From: JAFCCL01 sp041645325
Lineage (GTDB): Archaea > Iainarchaeota > Iainarchaeia > Iainarchaeales > GCA-2688035
Assembly: GCA_041645325.1 (NCBI GenBank)
Contig: JBAZQI010000033.1
Location: forward strand, 1-10,721
Reading direction: 5' to 3'
Length of the DNA: 10,721 bases
In this document: piece after piece, positions 3,178 to 9,670 of the stretch
Layout: each line of letters opens with the position of its first letter
Position numbering within the stretch: position 1 is the first letter of the stretch
Position numbers and translations under genes: made by a program
Notes under the pieces: model-generated
The model's input: only the letters and a program-made list of their open reading frames with translations
Databases searched by the model: none
Told to the model about the DNA's origin: nothing

Positions 3178-6051
3178 ATGGCTGGAAAAAAGCTTTTGGA
3201 GCCCTTTGATTTGGCAAAAGAGGAAGCGGTGCGAAGGCACTGGAAAAAAGAGGGCATTCCTGAAAAGGTCCGCAAGGAAAGCGCAAAGCAAAAGCAGGCT
3301 TATTATTTTATGGACGGGCCGCCATATGCAACAGGCCATATTCACATGGGAACAGCCCTGAACAAGGTTTTGAAGGATGTTGCCATCAGAAGCAGGAGAA
3401 TGCAGGGGTTTAACGTTTTTGACAGGCCTGGCTATGACTGCCACGGGGTTCCAACGGAAAAAAAGGTTGAGGAAAAGCTTGGCTTTGACAGCAAAAAGCA
3501 GATTGAGGAATACGGTGCAGACAAGTTCATTGCGCAATGCAGGCATTTTGCCACGGAATTCATAGGCGTAATGAACCAGGAGTTTGACAATCTTGGCGTT
3601 TGGATGGACTGGGAAAACCCCTATTTGACCCTGGATGATGGCTACATTGAGGCAATCTGGTGGAGCTTCAAAAAGGCTGATGAAAAAGGGCTTTTGTACA
3701 AGGGGCTTTACCCTGTGCATATCTGCCCGCGCTGCGAAACTGTTGTTGCATTCAACGAGATTGAGTATGCCAAGCAGACTGATGAAAGCATTTACGTCAA
3801 GTTTCCGGTAAAGGACCTGAAGGAAACATTCCTTGTGATTTGGACAACAACGCCCTGGACCTTGCCGGGAAACACGGGCGTAATGGCGCACCCAAACTTT
3901 GATTATGCCTTTGTGAAAATGAGCAATGGCCAAACGTGGATTGTTGCAAACGAAAAGGTGCAATCCCTGATGGATGCAGCCGGGGCGGGCTATGCGATTG
4001 AAAAGGTTGTCAAGGGGAAAGAGCTTGAAGGCATTGTTTACGAAAACCCGCTGCACAGGAAACTTAAATTGCCTGAAATGCCAAAGGCATACAGGGTGAT
4101 TTTGAGCGAAAGGTATGTGAACCTTGAAGAAGGCACTGGCTTGGTGCACTGCGCGCCGGGGCACGGCAAGGAAGATTATGACGCAGGCACAAAAGCAGGG
4201 CTGCCCGCAATTTCGCCTGTCGGAATGAACGGCTTGCTCAAGGAAGAAGCGGGAAAGTATGCGGGCAAGAAATGCAGGGTTGTTGACAAGGAAATAATCC
4301 AGGATTTGGAGGAAGACGGAATGCTTGTTTACAAGCACCAGCACACGCACGATTACCCTGTGTGCTGGCGCTGCAAAAGCCCGCTGCTGATGCTTTCGGT
4401 TGAACAATGGTTCTTGCAGATAAGGAGCATTCAGGAAAAAATGCTTGCGTTGAACAAGGAAGTGAACTGGGTTCCGGCATGGATGAAGGACAGGATGCAC
4501 AACTGGCTTGAAGGAATTTCCGACTGGCCGATTTCAAGGGCAAGGTACTGGGGAACACCATTGCCTATTTGGGTCTGTGACAAGTGTGGAAACAAGGCAG
4601 TTGTGGGAAGCAGGAAAGAGCTCAAGGAGCTTTCCAAGGCAAAAGAGATTGACATGCACAAGCCGGGAATTGACAAAATAGAGTGGAACTGTGCCTGCGG
4701 CGGAAAGATGAAAAGGGTTCCGGAAATTTTGGACGTGTGGTTTGATTCGGGCGTAAGCAGCTGGGCGGCGCTCGGCTTCCCCACCGAAGAAAAACAGCTT
4801 GAAGAATTCTGGCCGGCTGATTTGAACCTTGAGGGAACGGACCAGTTCAGGGGATGGTGGAACTCGCAGCTGATTCTTTCGACGATTTGCTTTGAAAAGG
4901 CGCCGTTCAAAAACATTTTGGTGCACGGCATTGTCCTGGACCTTGAAAAGAAAAAAATGTCAAAAAGCCAGGGCAACATTGTCCAGCCAAAGGAAATAAT
5001 TGAAAAATACTCAAGGGATTATTTGCGCTATTACCTTGTGGGCACAAGCAAGGGCGAAGACTTTGGCTTTTCCTGGGATGCATTCAAGGATATCCAACGC
5101 TTTTTCAACGTGCTCTGGAACACGTTCAATTACGCCTTGCTTTACCTTGACCTTGATTTGGAAAAAGCCGAAAAGCTTGATTTGAAAAGCCTTGAAACAG
5201 AGGACAAGTGGATAGTAAGCAAGGCGGAAAGCCTTGTTGAGTCAGTGCTGGAATCTTACGGCAAGTACGCTTTCTTCAAGGCAACTGCAGCAATAGAGGA
5301 ATTTGTTTTGGAGGAACTGAGCAGAACCTACATAAAGCTCGTCAGGGAAAGGGCTTCGGGCGAAGGAAAAGAACAGGTAAGCGAGGCAGTGTCTTATGTT
5401 GTTGACCGGCTTTTGAGGATTCTTGCGCCAATAACGCCGCACATTACCGAATACTTTTACCAGCATGTTAAATCCGAAAAAATGCCTGAATCGGTGCATT
5501 TGCTTTCAATGCCACAGGCAGACAAGAAAATGATTGACAAAAAGCTTGAAGAGGAATTTGAAAAGGCAAAACAGGCAACGCAGGCAGTGCTTGCAATGCG
5601 CGAAGAAAACAAGTTGAGGCTCAGGTGGCCGCTGCGCTCGCTTTTGATTGTTTCAAAAACAGGGAAAGAGTTGCACAGGGCAAAAAAGGCGCTTGAAAGC
5701 AGCTGCAATGTCCAGGAAGTGCTGTTTGACTGCAAAAAACCGCGCAAGGGAAAATTTGCTGAAAAAGAGGTTGCCGGCGCAAGATTGTTCCTTAATATTG
5801 AGGCAGATGAAGAGCTCAGGGAAAACTGGGAGTTGCAGGAGCTCAGGAGAAAAATACAGGATTTGAGAAAACAGGCAAAGCTCATACCGGGGCAAAAGGC
5901 AAAACTCAGGATTGCATGCTCTGACCCTGCCTTTTTGGAAAAGCACAAGAAGGAAATAGAGGAAAGCACAACCACTGAACTTTTGGACACGAAAAAGAAG
6001 CCGGAAGAAAAGCTGTTTGAAAGAAAATTCGCGCTGCAAATTGAAAAATAG
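3178..6051 (+). CDS. ileS: Isoleucyl-tRNA synthetase
   Basis: The protein has 957 residues from the ATG at 3178; a TTG two codons earlier is in frame but less likely. This class I synthetase charges tRNA-Ile in the cytosol. The first catalytic motif reads PYATGHIHMGTALNK (about 49-63), with HMGT in the place of HIGH. KMSKS is at 593-597. The CP1 editing domain, which removes mischarged Val, carries WTTTPWTLPGNTG from W222 and GHGKEDYD around 329-335. EGTDQFRGWW in the Rossmann part is typical of IleRS rather than ValRS or LeuRS. Four Cys pairs (C183/C186, C396/C399, C467/C470, C505/C507) suggest zinc knuckles. The C-terminal anticodon-binding part is present, and the length is somewhat below many archaeal IleRS. 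It leads an operon with dys 27 bp downstream. An unusual tRNA-Ile(UAU) gene lies close upstream. Confidence 0.97.
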   Translation: MAGKKLLEPFDLAKEEAVRRHWKKEGIPEKVRKESAKQKQAYYFMDGPPYATGHIHMGTALNKVLKDVAIRSRRMQGFNVFDRPGYDCHGVPTEKKVEEKLGFDSKKQIEEYGADKFIAQCRHFATEFIGVMNQEFDNLGVWMDWENPYLTLDDGYIEAIWWSFKKADEKGLLYKGLYPVHICPRCETVVAFNEIEYAKQTDESIYVKFPVKDLKETFLVIWTTTPWTLPGNTGVMAHPNFDYAFVKMSNGQTWIVANEKVQSLMDAAGAGYAIEKVVKGKELEGIVYENPLHRKLKLPEMPKAYRVILSERYVNLEEGTGLVHCAPGHGKEDYDAGTKAGLPAISPVGMNGLLKEEAGKYAGKKCRVVDKEIIQDLEEDGMLVYKHQHTHDYPVCWRCKSPLLMLSVEQWFLQIRSIQEKMLALNKEVNWVPAWMKDRMHNWLEGISDWPISRARYWGTPLPIWVCDKCGNKAVVGSRKELKELSKAKEIDMHKPGIDKIEWNCACGGKMKRVPEILDVWFDSGVSSWAALGFPTEEKQLEEFWPADLNLEGTDQFRGWWNSQLILSTICFEKAPFKNILVHGIVLDLEKKKMSKSQGNIVQPKEIIEKYSRDYLRYYLVGTSKGEDFGFSWDAFKDIQRFFNVLWNTFNYALLYLDLDLEKAEKLDLKSLETEDKWIVSKAESLVESVLESYGKYAFFKATAAIEEFVLEELSRTYIKLVRERASGEGKEQVSEAVSYVVDRLLRILAPITPHITEYFYQHVKSEKMPESVHLLSMPQADKKMIDKKLEEEFEKAKQATQAVLAMREENKLRLRWPLRSLLIVSKTGKELHRAKKALESSCNVQEVLFDCKKPRKGKFAEKEVAGARLFLNIEADEELRENWELQELRRKIQDLRKQAKLIPGQKAKLRIACSDPAFLEKHKKEIEESTTTELLDTKKKPEEKLFERKFALQIEK

Positions 6052-6078
6052 CCGAATGCAAAAGCACGGGGTGTTAAA

Positions 6079-6996
6079 TTGGAAAAAATCAAGGACATTG
6101 AATTGAAGGAAAAAAATTCAGCGGGCGATTTGGTTAATGGAATGAAGGCATGCGGCTTTCAGGCAAGCCATCTCGCGGAAGCGGTTGAAATAATAGAACA
6201 GATGAAAAAGGAAAAATGCACCGTTTTTCTTGGCTTTACCGCAAACCTCATGGCCTCGGGCCTAAGGGGCATTGTGAGGGAAATGTGCGAAAAGCGCTTT
6301 GTTGACGCAATCGTGACAACAGCCGGAAGCGTGGACCACGACATCATCAAAAGCGCAATGCCCTACACAATTGGAACATTCAATGCCGATGACGTTGAAC
6401 TGCACCGCAAGGGCGTGAACAGGATAGGGAACATTTTTGTTGAAACAAAGGGTTTTGAATTGCTTGAAAAAAAAATGCAGGCATGGCTTTTGGAACTTTA
6501 TGGAAAGGAAAAGGCTGTGAGCCCAAGCCAGCTGATTGAATTCATTGGCGGAAAGCTGCCGAAAGAAAGCTTTTTGCACTGGTGCGCAAAAAATTCAATC
6601 CCGGTTTTCTGCCCCGGCATAACCGACGGGGCAATCGGATTGCAGATGCATTTCTTCAAGCAAGAACATAGGGATTTCGTTATGGATGTGACAAAGGACA
6701 TGAAAGAGCTTGCTGACATCGTGATGTGCGCTGAAAAAACAGGCGCAATAATCCTCGGGGGCGGAATATCAAAGCACCACATTATTGGAGCAAACATAAT
6801 AAGGGAAGGGCTTGATTTTGCAGCCTACATTTCCACTGCTTCCGAGTTTGACGGCTCGCTTTCCGGCGCACAGACAAGGGAAGCCAAAAGCTGGGGCAAG
6901 ATAAAGGAAAAGGCAAAAAGCGTGCAGGTAAACTGCGACGCAACAATAGCATTGCCGCTCATTGCAGCGGCACTCAAAGAAAAGGGATTGCTGTGA
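6079..6996 (+). CDS. dys: Deoxyhypusine synthase
   Basis: The protein has 305 residues from a TTG start at 6079, preceded by GGGGTG at 6068-6073 with suitable spacing. No good in-frame ATG precedes the conserved region. The enzyme transfers the aminobutyl group of spermidine, using NAD, to a lysine of translation factor aIF5A, the first step of hypusine formation. Family signatures are LGFTANLMASGLRG (51-64), TTAGSVDHDIIK (80-91), GIGNIFVETKGFE-like NRIGNIF (114-120), CPGITDGAIG (178-187), ILGGG (225-229) and SWGKIK with the catalytic lysine K274. The length is normal for archaeal members. The gene is 27 bp behind ileS and overlaps the next gene by four bases, so the three are very probably one transcript devoted largely to translation. 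Confidence 0.95.
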   Translation: MEKIKDIELKEKNSAGDLVNGMKACGFQASHLAEAVEIIEQMKKEKCTVFLGFTANLMASGLRGIVREMCEKRFVDAIVTTAGSVDHDIIKSAMPYTIGTFNADDVELHRKGVNRIGNIFVETKGFELLEKKMQAWLLELYGKEKAVSPSQLIEFIGGKLPKESFLHWCAKNSIPVFCPGITDGAIGLQMHFFKQEHRDFVMDVTKDMKELADIVMCAEKTGAIILGGGISKHHIIGANIIREGLDFAAYISTASEFDGSLSGAQTREAKSWGKIKEKAKSVQVNCDATIALPLIAAALKEKGLL

Positions 6997-7565
6997 TTTC
7001 ATTGCTTGGCTGCCTGCTGGTCTTTGCCTGCGGCGCCCTCACAAAGGCAACGGACGACATTGTTGACAAAAAGGCCTGGAAAAGCAGGCAATTGCTCGGG
7101 CTTGCCACAGGCGCCTCATACGGGCTGGTTGCGGGATTTCTTGCGGCAAGCTCGGCTGAGTTTGCAACACTCATAATCGCGCTTACAATAGGAATGCTTC
7201 TTGCGGGAAAAATTGACGCAAGGCCGCACCAGGTTGCGATAGCCGCATTGCTCGCAACGGCCATTGCGCTTGGCCTGCCGCCCATAAACACAGGAATTGT
7301 TGCCTTTTTCATTGCCCTTGGATACATTGACGAAAAGCTGAACGACGCTGTGGACAGGGGAAAAATACGCAACAGAGCCGCAAGATGGGTTGCGGAAAAA
7401 AGGCCATCGCTTGAAATCGGGGCAATGGCAGCATCGGTTCTTGCGGGAAACCCGGCATATTTTCTGGCGGTTTTCTTGTTTGACCTTGCCTACAACATTG
7501 TCGGCAGGGCAAACTCGTTAAAGGGGCAAAAGACGGAAAAAAGGCATGCCTGGCAGGCACGCTAA
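6993..7565 (+). CDS. Small archaeal polytopic membrane protein, function unknown
   Basis: The protein has 190 residues. The GTG start at 6993 overlaps the dys stop in the arrangement GTGA, implying translational coupling. Hydrophobic segments at about residues 1-18, 33-52, 56-72, 80-97, 98-112 and 142-170 give five or six helices. The C-terminus is short, basic and hydrophilic. Conserved-looking polar residues lie at helix ends: TDDIVDKK (20-27, with D21, D22, D25), GKIDARPHQ (72-80) and YIDEKLNDAVDRGK (111-124). Repeated acidic DxxxD-like groups recall Mg-diphosphate binding in membrane prenyltransferases. The protein is too short for UbiA, however, and I do not recognise the family. Its place in the ileS-dys operon may be for expression only. 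The hairpin-repeat cluster starts just after its stop. Confidence 0.8.
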   Translation: MISLLGCLLVFACGALTKATDDIVDKKAWKSRQLLGLATGASYGLVAGFLAASSAEFATLIIALTIGMLLAGKIDARPHQVAIAALLATAIALGLPPINTGIVAFFIALGYIDEKLNDAVDRGKIRNRAARWVAEKRPSLEIGAMAASVLAGNPAYFLAVFLFDLAYNIVGRANSLKGQKTEKRHAWQAR

Positions 7566-7584
7566 CGCAACAAATTTTTTTGGC

Positions 7585-7693
7585 GAAAAAAAGGCTTCCA
7601 CCATCAGGGGTTTTTTCCCAAGGCTTTTTTTTGCCCAAGCAAAAAAAGGCTTCTTTCTTTCCCAAGGCTTTCTTTCAACAGAAAGAAAGGCTT
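7585..7693 (+). repeat. Left hairpin-repeat cluster (CCCAAGGCTT family)
   Basis: AAGGCTT occurs five times (7591, 7620, 7646, 7664 and 7687), twice as CCCAAGGCTT. Bases 7621-7634 pair with 7639-7652 in a 14-bp stem that includes two G-U pairs and a 4-nt loop. Bases 7664-7676 pair with 7681-7693 in a 13-bp stem with one G-G mismatch. The unit 7653-7693 recurs at 9306-9346 with 39 of 41 identities, both differences lying in the loop. Spacing is irregular, so this is not a CRISPR array. The cluster fills the whole gap between the dys operon and the first toxin-antitoxin module, and T-runs within it may also terminate the dys operon. Confidence 0.8.
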
Positions 7694-7723
7694 ATCTACT
7701 TTTTCACTACAAAAACAGAAGCA

Positions 7724-7731
7724 TTAAATAA
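7724..7731 (+). promoter_or_regulatory. TATA box of the DUF4258 toxin-antitoxin module
   Basis: TTAAATAA lies directly after the hairpin cluster and predicts a start near 7753. GTGAT (7754-7758) then lies six bases before the GTG start at 7765, making a very short leader. Operator sites for antitoxin autoregulation are expected around here, but none is obvious. Confidence 0.55.
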
Positions 7732-7764
7732 CGTTTGCATCTTAATTATTGTAGTGATTTTATA

Positions 7765-8049
7765 GTGGAAGTCTTCTGGACGCAGCATGCGATGGAAAGG
7801 TTTGCGGAAAGAGCTTTGCTTTACGGCTTTTCAAGAACCGAGCTTGAAATGATAATCAAGAAACAAGAAGTGAGAATCGGGAAAGGTTTTGATAAGAGAT
7901 ATGGAAAAGATTGCTTTGAAACAATCGGCCTTATCGCAAGCAAATTCTTCACAGTTCAGAAAGCCGAGGGCAAAAAGAGCATTATTGTAATCACTTTGTG
8001 GGAATCAAGCAAAAAGGAGGTTGACTTATGGTTTTCAAAACAAAAATAA
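7765..8049 (+). CDS. DUF4258-like toxin (RelE/MqsR-type fold)
   Basis: The protein has 94 residues from the GTG at 7765, chosen because GTGAT precedes it by six bases. A TTG 30 bases upstream adds only non-conserved residues. The N-terminal signature FWTQHAMERFAER (4-16), with H8 and R12/R16, is that of DUF4258-type proteins, followed by a helix (SRTELEMIIKK) and a beta-rich half (CFETIGLIASKFFTVQKAEGKKSIIVITLWE). Members of this group commonly sit beside YgiT/MqsA-type zinc-finger antitoxins and are predicted mRNA-cleaving or ribosome-dependent toxins. The last 22 bases overlap the antitoxin gene, which has its own very strong ribosome site. The toxin-first order is as in mqsRA. Activity is inferred, not shown. 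Confidence 0.7.
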   Translation: MEVFWTQHAMERFAERALLYGFSRTELEMIIKKQEVRIGKGFDKRYGKDCFETIGLIASKFFTVQKAEGKKSIIVITLWESSKKEVDLWFSKQK

Positions 8050-8366
8050 AATGCCCTGTCTGCGAAGGCGAGGCAAAGCTGTCAAAAACCAGCCTGCAAA
8101 TGTTCGGCGGCGCAATTACGATAAAAGAAAATCCGATTTACGAATGCAGCAATTGCAAAGAAAAATTCGCAACAGGAAAAATGGTTGACAAAACATTGGA
8201 AGAAGCAAGGAAACAATTCAGCTTTGCAAGAAAAATCGTTTCAACCGGCGGCAGCCTTGCAATAACAATGCCACCGGACCTGGCAAGATTCTACAAGCTC
8301 AAAAAAGGAGGAAACATACAACTAGTGCCAGAAAACGAGCAAATGCTTAAAGTGAAAATTTGCTGA
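8028..8366 (+). CDS. Antitoxin: YgiT/MqsA-type zinc finger fused to an AbrB (SpoVT) domain
   Basis: The protein has 112 residues. AAGGAGGT (8014-8021) lies six bases before the ATG, the strongest ribosome site in the window, which would favour antitoxin over toxin synthesis. The N-terminal part has C9-P-V-C12 and C40-S-N-C43, a zinc finger of the YgiT type that normally binds the toxin. A short linker (MVDKTLEEARKQF) leads to a swapped-hairpin AbrB domain at 68-111 (RKIVSTGGSLAITMPPDLARFYKLKKGG), which should bind DNA as a dimer and repress the operon. Canonical MqsA carries a helix-turn-helix C-terminal domain, so here the DNA-binding module has been exchanged. The gene overlaps the toxin gene by 22 bases. 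Confidence 0.8.
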   Translation: MVFKTKIKCPVCEGEAKLSKTSLQMFGGAITIKENPIYECSNCKEKFATGKMVDKTLEEARKQFSFARKIVSTGGSLAITMPPDLARFYKLKKGGNIQLVPENEQMLKVKIC

Positions 8367-8476
8367 AAGCAAAACAGAAAAGCGCTGGGAAAGCTCGGCG
8401 GAAAAAGAAGGCATGTTTGACGGCATAATAAGCAAACCGCTATGAGGGGAAGAAACAGGCAATAGGTTTAAAACCC
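8367..8476 (+). pseudogene. Possible gene remnant between the two toxin-antitoxin modules
   Basis: No intact gene is present. One frame reads AESKTEKRWESSAEKEGMF and then a few residues to a TGA near 8445. It starts inside the last codons of the zinc-finger antitoxin, shifted by one frame. The coding-like composition (charged, with a W-E-S motif) suggests either a decayed downstream gene or a frameshifted former C-terminal tail of the antitoxin. It could also be chance; the stretch is under 30 codons. Confidence 0.2.
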
Positions 8477-8484
8477 TTTATAAG
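8477..8484 (+). promoter_or_regulatory. TATA box of the AbrB/MazF module
   Basis: TTTATAAG lies in CCCTTTATAAGAAC. Its centre is about 28 nt before the ATG at 8509, so the mRNA may be nearly leaderless. GGTGATT (8499-8505) could serve as a ribosome site if transcription starts a little earlier. Confidence 0.6.
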
Positions 8485-8508
8485 AACAGTATGATTAGGG
8501 TGATTAGT

Positions 8509-8781
8509 ATGAATGAGCGGATTAGAACAGTTTTAATGAATCCCAGGGGGCAGATTGTGATTCCTGAGGAAATGAGGGAAAATTTAAAAATGAAGCCGAA
8601 AGAAGCGCTTATTTTAATAGAAAAAGGCGATGAGCTTATCCTAAAAAAAGAGTCTGACGTTGTAAAAAAGATTCTTGAAGAAGACAAGGCATGGGCTGTC
8701 CTATCTCTTGAAGCCCTGAGAAAAGCTTGGAGCAAAGAAGACGCAATATGGGATAAAATTGCCAGCGGGGAAACGCGATGA
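8509..8781 (+). CDS. AbrB/MazE-type antitoxin
   Basis: The protein has 90 residues from the ATG at 8509. An ATG at 8491 is also in frame, but GGTGATT (8499-8505) lies just ahead of 8509 and the AbrB domain begins there. The DNA-binding swapped hairpin is RTVLMNPRGQIVIPEEMRENLKMKPKEALILIEKGDELILKK (6-47), with the typical G-Q-I-V-I-P turn. The C-terminal half (DVVKKILEEDKAWAVLSLEALRKAWSKEDAIWDKI) is helical and should wrap the toxin. The gene overlaps the MazF toxin start in the form ATGA, a classic coupled antitoxin-toxin pair that probably represses its own promoter. Confidence 0.85.
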   Translation: MNERIRTVLMNPRGQIVIPEEMRENLKMKPKEALILIEKGDELILKKESDVVKKILEEDKAWAVLSLEALRKAWSKEDAIWDKIASGETR

Positions 8782-9116
8782 AGCAGCAAGAAATAGCGTG
8801 GGTAAAAATCCCTTTTTCCGATTTTTCAGAAACAAAAATAAGGCCAGCCCTGATTGTTTCAAATAACGACTACAACTCAAAATCCGATGATATAATAGTT
8901 TGCGCGATTACATCCAATATTCAAAAAGCGGAATACTCAGTGCAATTAAGCCAAAAAGACCTCATAGAAGGAAACCTGCCAATTGAAAGCAGAATCAAAG
9001 CAGACAAAATAATGCAAATAAACAAAAAACTAATAATGCGGACATTTGCAAAAATCAACGAAAAAAAATTTGACGAAACAACAACAGAAATAAAAAAACT
9101 GCTGGCAAAAAAATAG
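8778..9116 (+). CDS. MazF/PemK-type toxin
   Basis: The protein has 112 residues from an ATG that overlaps the antitoxin stop by four bases. The family pattern is clear: QEIAWVKIPFSD at the first strand, TKIRPALIVSNNDYN (19-33) with the R22-P23-A-L-I-V core, DIIVCAITSNIQ (38-49), LPIESRIKADKIMQINKKLI (67-86) in the place of the conserved S-x-I-x-x-D segment, and a C-terminal helix. MazF/PemK proteins are sequence-specific mRNA endonucleases released when the AbrB-type antitoxin is degraded. The coding sequence is markedly A-rich (many AAA and ATA codons) compared with ileS and dys. This fits recent acquisition. Confidence 0.85.
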   Translation: MKQQEIAWVKIPFSDFSETKIRPALIVSNNDYNSKSDDIIVCAITSNIQKAEYSVQLSQKDLIEGNLPIESRIKADKIMQINKKLIMRTFAKINEKKFDETTTEIKKLLAKK

Positions 9117-9120
9117 GCGA

Positions 9121-9166
9121 AACCAACCGCAAAAAAAGGCTTAAAATTGTATCAGCAATTTTGGTT
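9121..9166 (+). terminator. Hairpin downstream of the MazF gene
   Basis: AAAATTG (9143-9149) and CAATTTT (9156-9162) form a perfect 7-bp stem with a 6-nt loop. The outer AACCAA (9121-9126) can pair with TTGGTT (9161-9166). It begins four bases after the toxin stop and is followed by a T-rich stretch, so termination of the toxin transcript is plausible. Confidence 0.4.
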
Positions 9167-9168
9167 TT

Positions 9169-9392
9169 CCCAAGGCTTCTTTTTGCGAAGCAAAAAGGCT
9201 TTCTTTCCCACAGCCTTTAGCAAAGGCTGGCGAAAACCGGGAAACTTTCTTTCCCAAGGCTTTCTTTCCCACAGCCTTTAGCAAAGGCTGGCGAAAACCG
9301 GGAAACTTTCTTTCCCAAGGCTTTCTTTCTTCAGAAAGAAAGGCTTTGCGAAGCAAGTTTCCCAAGGCTTTTTTGCAGGGCAAAAAAGGCTT
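9169..9392 (+). repeat. Right hairpin-repeat cluster (CCCAAGGCTT family)
   Basis: AAGGCTT occurs seven times here (9172, 9195, 9256, 9317, 9340, 9364 and 9386), with an eighth at 9136. Four carry the prefix CCC. Hairpins are formed by 9179-9186 with 9190-9197, 9317-9329 with 9334-9346, and 9364-9376 with 9381-9392 plus flanks. The frame AAGGC...GGCTT is constant, whereas the arms differ (T5GC, TTTCTTTC, T6GC) and each pairs with its own partner. The unit at 9306-9346 is 39/41 identical to 7653-7693 in the left cluster. The cluster runs into the last codon of the minus-strand sec61-beta gene. Confidence 0.8.
9195..9316 (+). repeat. Perfect 61-bp tandem duplication
   Basis: Bases 9195-9255 and 9256-9316 are identical, and the start of a third unit (12 bases) follows at 9317. 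Each unit holds the perfect inverted repeat CAGCCTTT/AAAGGCTG with a 3-nt loop and ends in CTTTCTTTCCC. The absence of any difference between the units points to recent duplication or ongoing slippage. Confidence 0.95.
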
Positions 9393-9562
9393 TAGCCGAA
9401 GAGGGCCTTTGCAATCAGGACAACGGCAATTAGGGCGATGGCAATGCCTATGACAAATTCAGGGGAGAGCTTTGGGCCTGATGTGTCAGCGTCAAAAAAG
9501 CGGACAATGCCCAAGCCGCTGCTTGGCCCTGAAACAGCAGGGCCCCTGTTCAATTTGACCAT
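9392..9562 (-). CDS. secG: Preprotein translocase subunit Sec61-beta (SecG)
   Basis: The protein has only 56 residues. It starts at the ATG 9562-9560 and ends with TAA 9394-9392. It begins MVKLNRGPAVSGPSSGLGIV and continues RFFDADTSGPKLSPEFVIGI, then a single hydrophobic helix (about 36-52) and the ending KALFG. This is the archaeal Sec61-beta pattern: a Gly/Pro/Ser-rich cytosolic stretch, the GL-x-RFF-(D/E) motif, the K-(L/I)-SPE-x-V motif and one tail-anchored membrane helix. It is the small, non-essential-type subunit of the SecYE(beta) channel for protein export. GAGGT on the minus strand (9576-9572) lies about ten bases before the ATG. Its stop codon touches the right hairpin cluster, whose T-runs on the minus strand can act as terminator. 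Confidence 0.9.
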   Translation of the reverse strand: MVKLNRGPAVSGPSSGLGIVRFFDADTSGPKLSPEFVIGIAIALIAVVLIAKALFG

Positions 9563-9596
9563 ATAACCGAAACCTCACAAAAAGAGGATTGAATGC

Positions 9597-9609
9597 TTTA
9601 TTATAAAGA
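9597..9609 (-). promoter_or_regulatory. TATA box of the sec61-beta gene
   Basis: CTTTATAATAAAG on the minus strand is centred at 9603, about 41 nt before the ATG. It predicts a start near 9577 and a leader of about 15 nt containing the GAGGT ribosome site. The element is nearly palindromic, so it could also serve the divergent gene. Confidence 0.5.
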
Positions 9610-9626
9610 TTTTAATACTTGTTAAG

Positions 9627-9635
9627 CTATAAAAA
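9627..9635 (+). promoter_or_regulatory. TATA box of the 9671 gene
   Basis: CTATAAAAA predicts a transcript start near 9657. GGGAAGG (9655-9661) then provides a weak ribosome site about nine bases before the TTG at 9671. Confidence 0.5.
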
Positions 9636-9670
9636 TCATACAGTTAAGGAAAAAGGGAAGGCGTTTTGGA

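Noticed and set aside
9141..9383. 80-residue open frame on the minus strand
   Set aside because: It consists entirely of the hairpin repeats and the 61-bp duplication, so its protein repeats are a by-product. It also has no start signal.
9121..9392. CRISPR array
   Set aside because: Repeats are short, unevenly spaced and form hairpins with variable arms. The only regular unit is a 61-bp tandem duplication with identical content, so there are no unique spacers and no cas genes in view.
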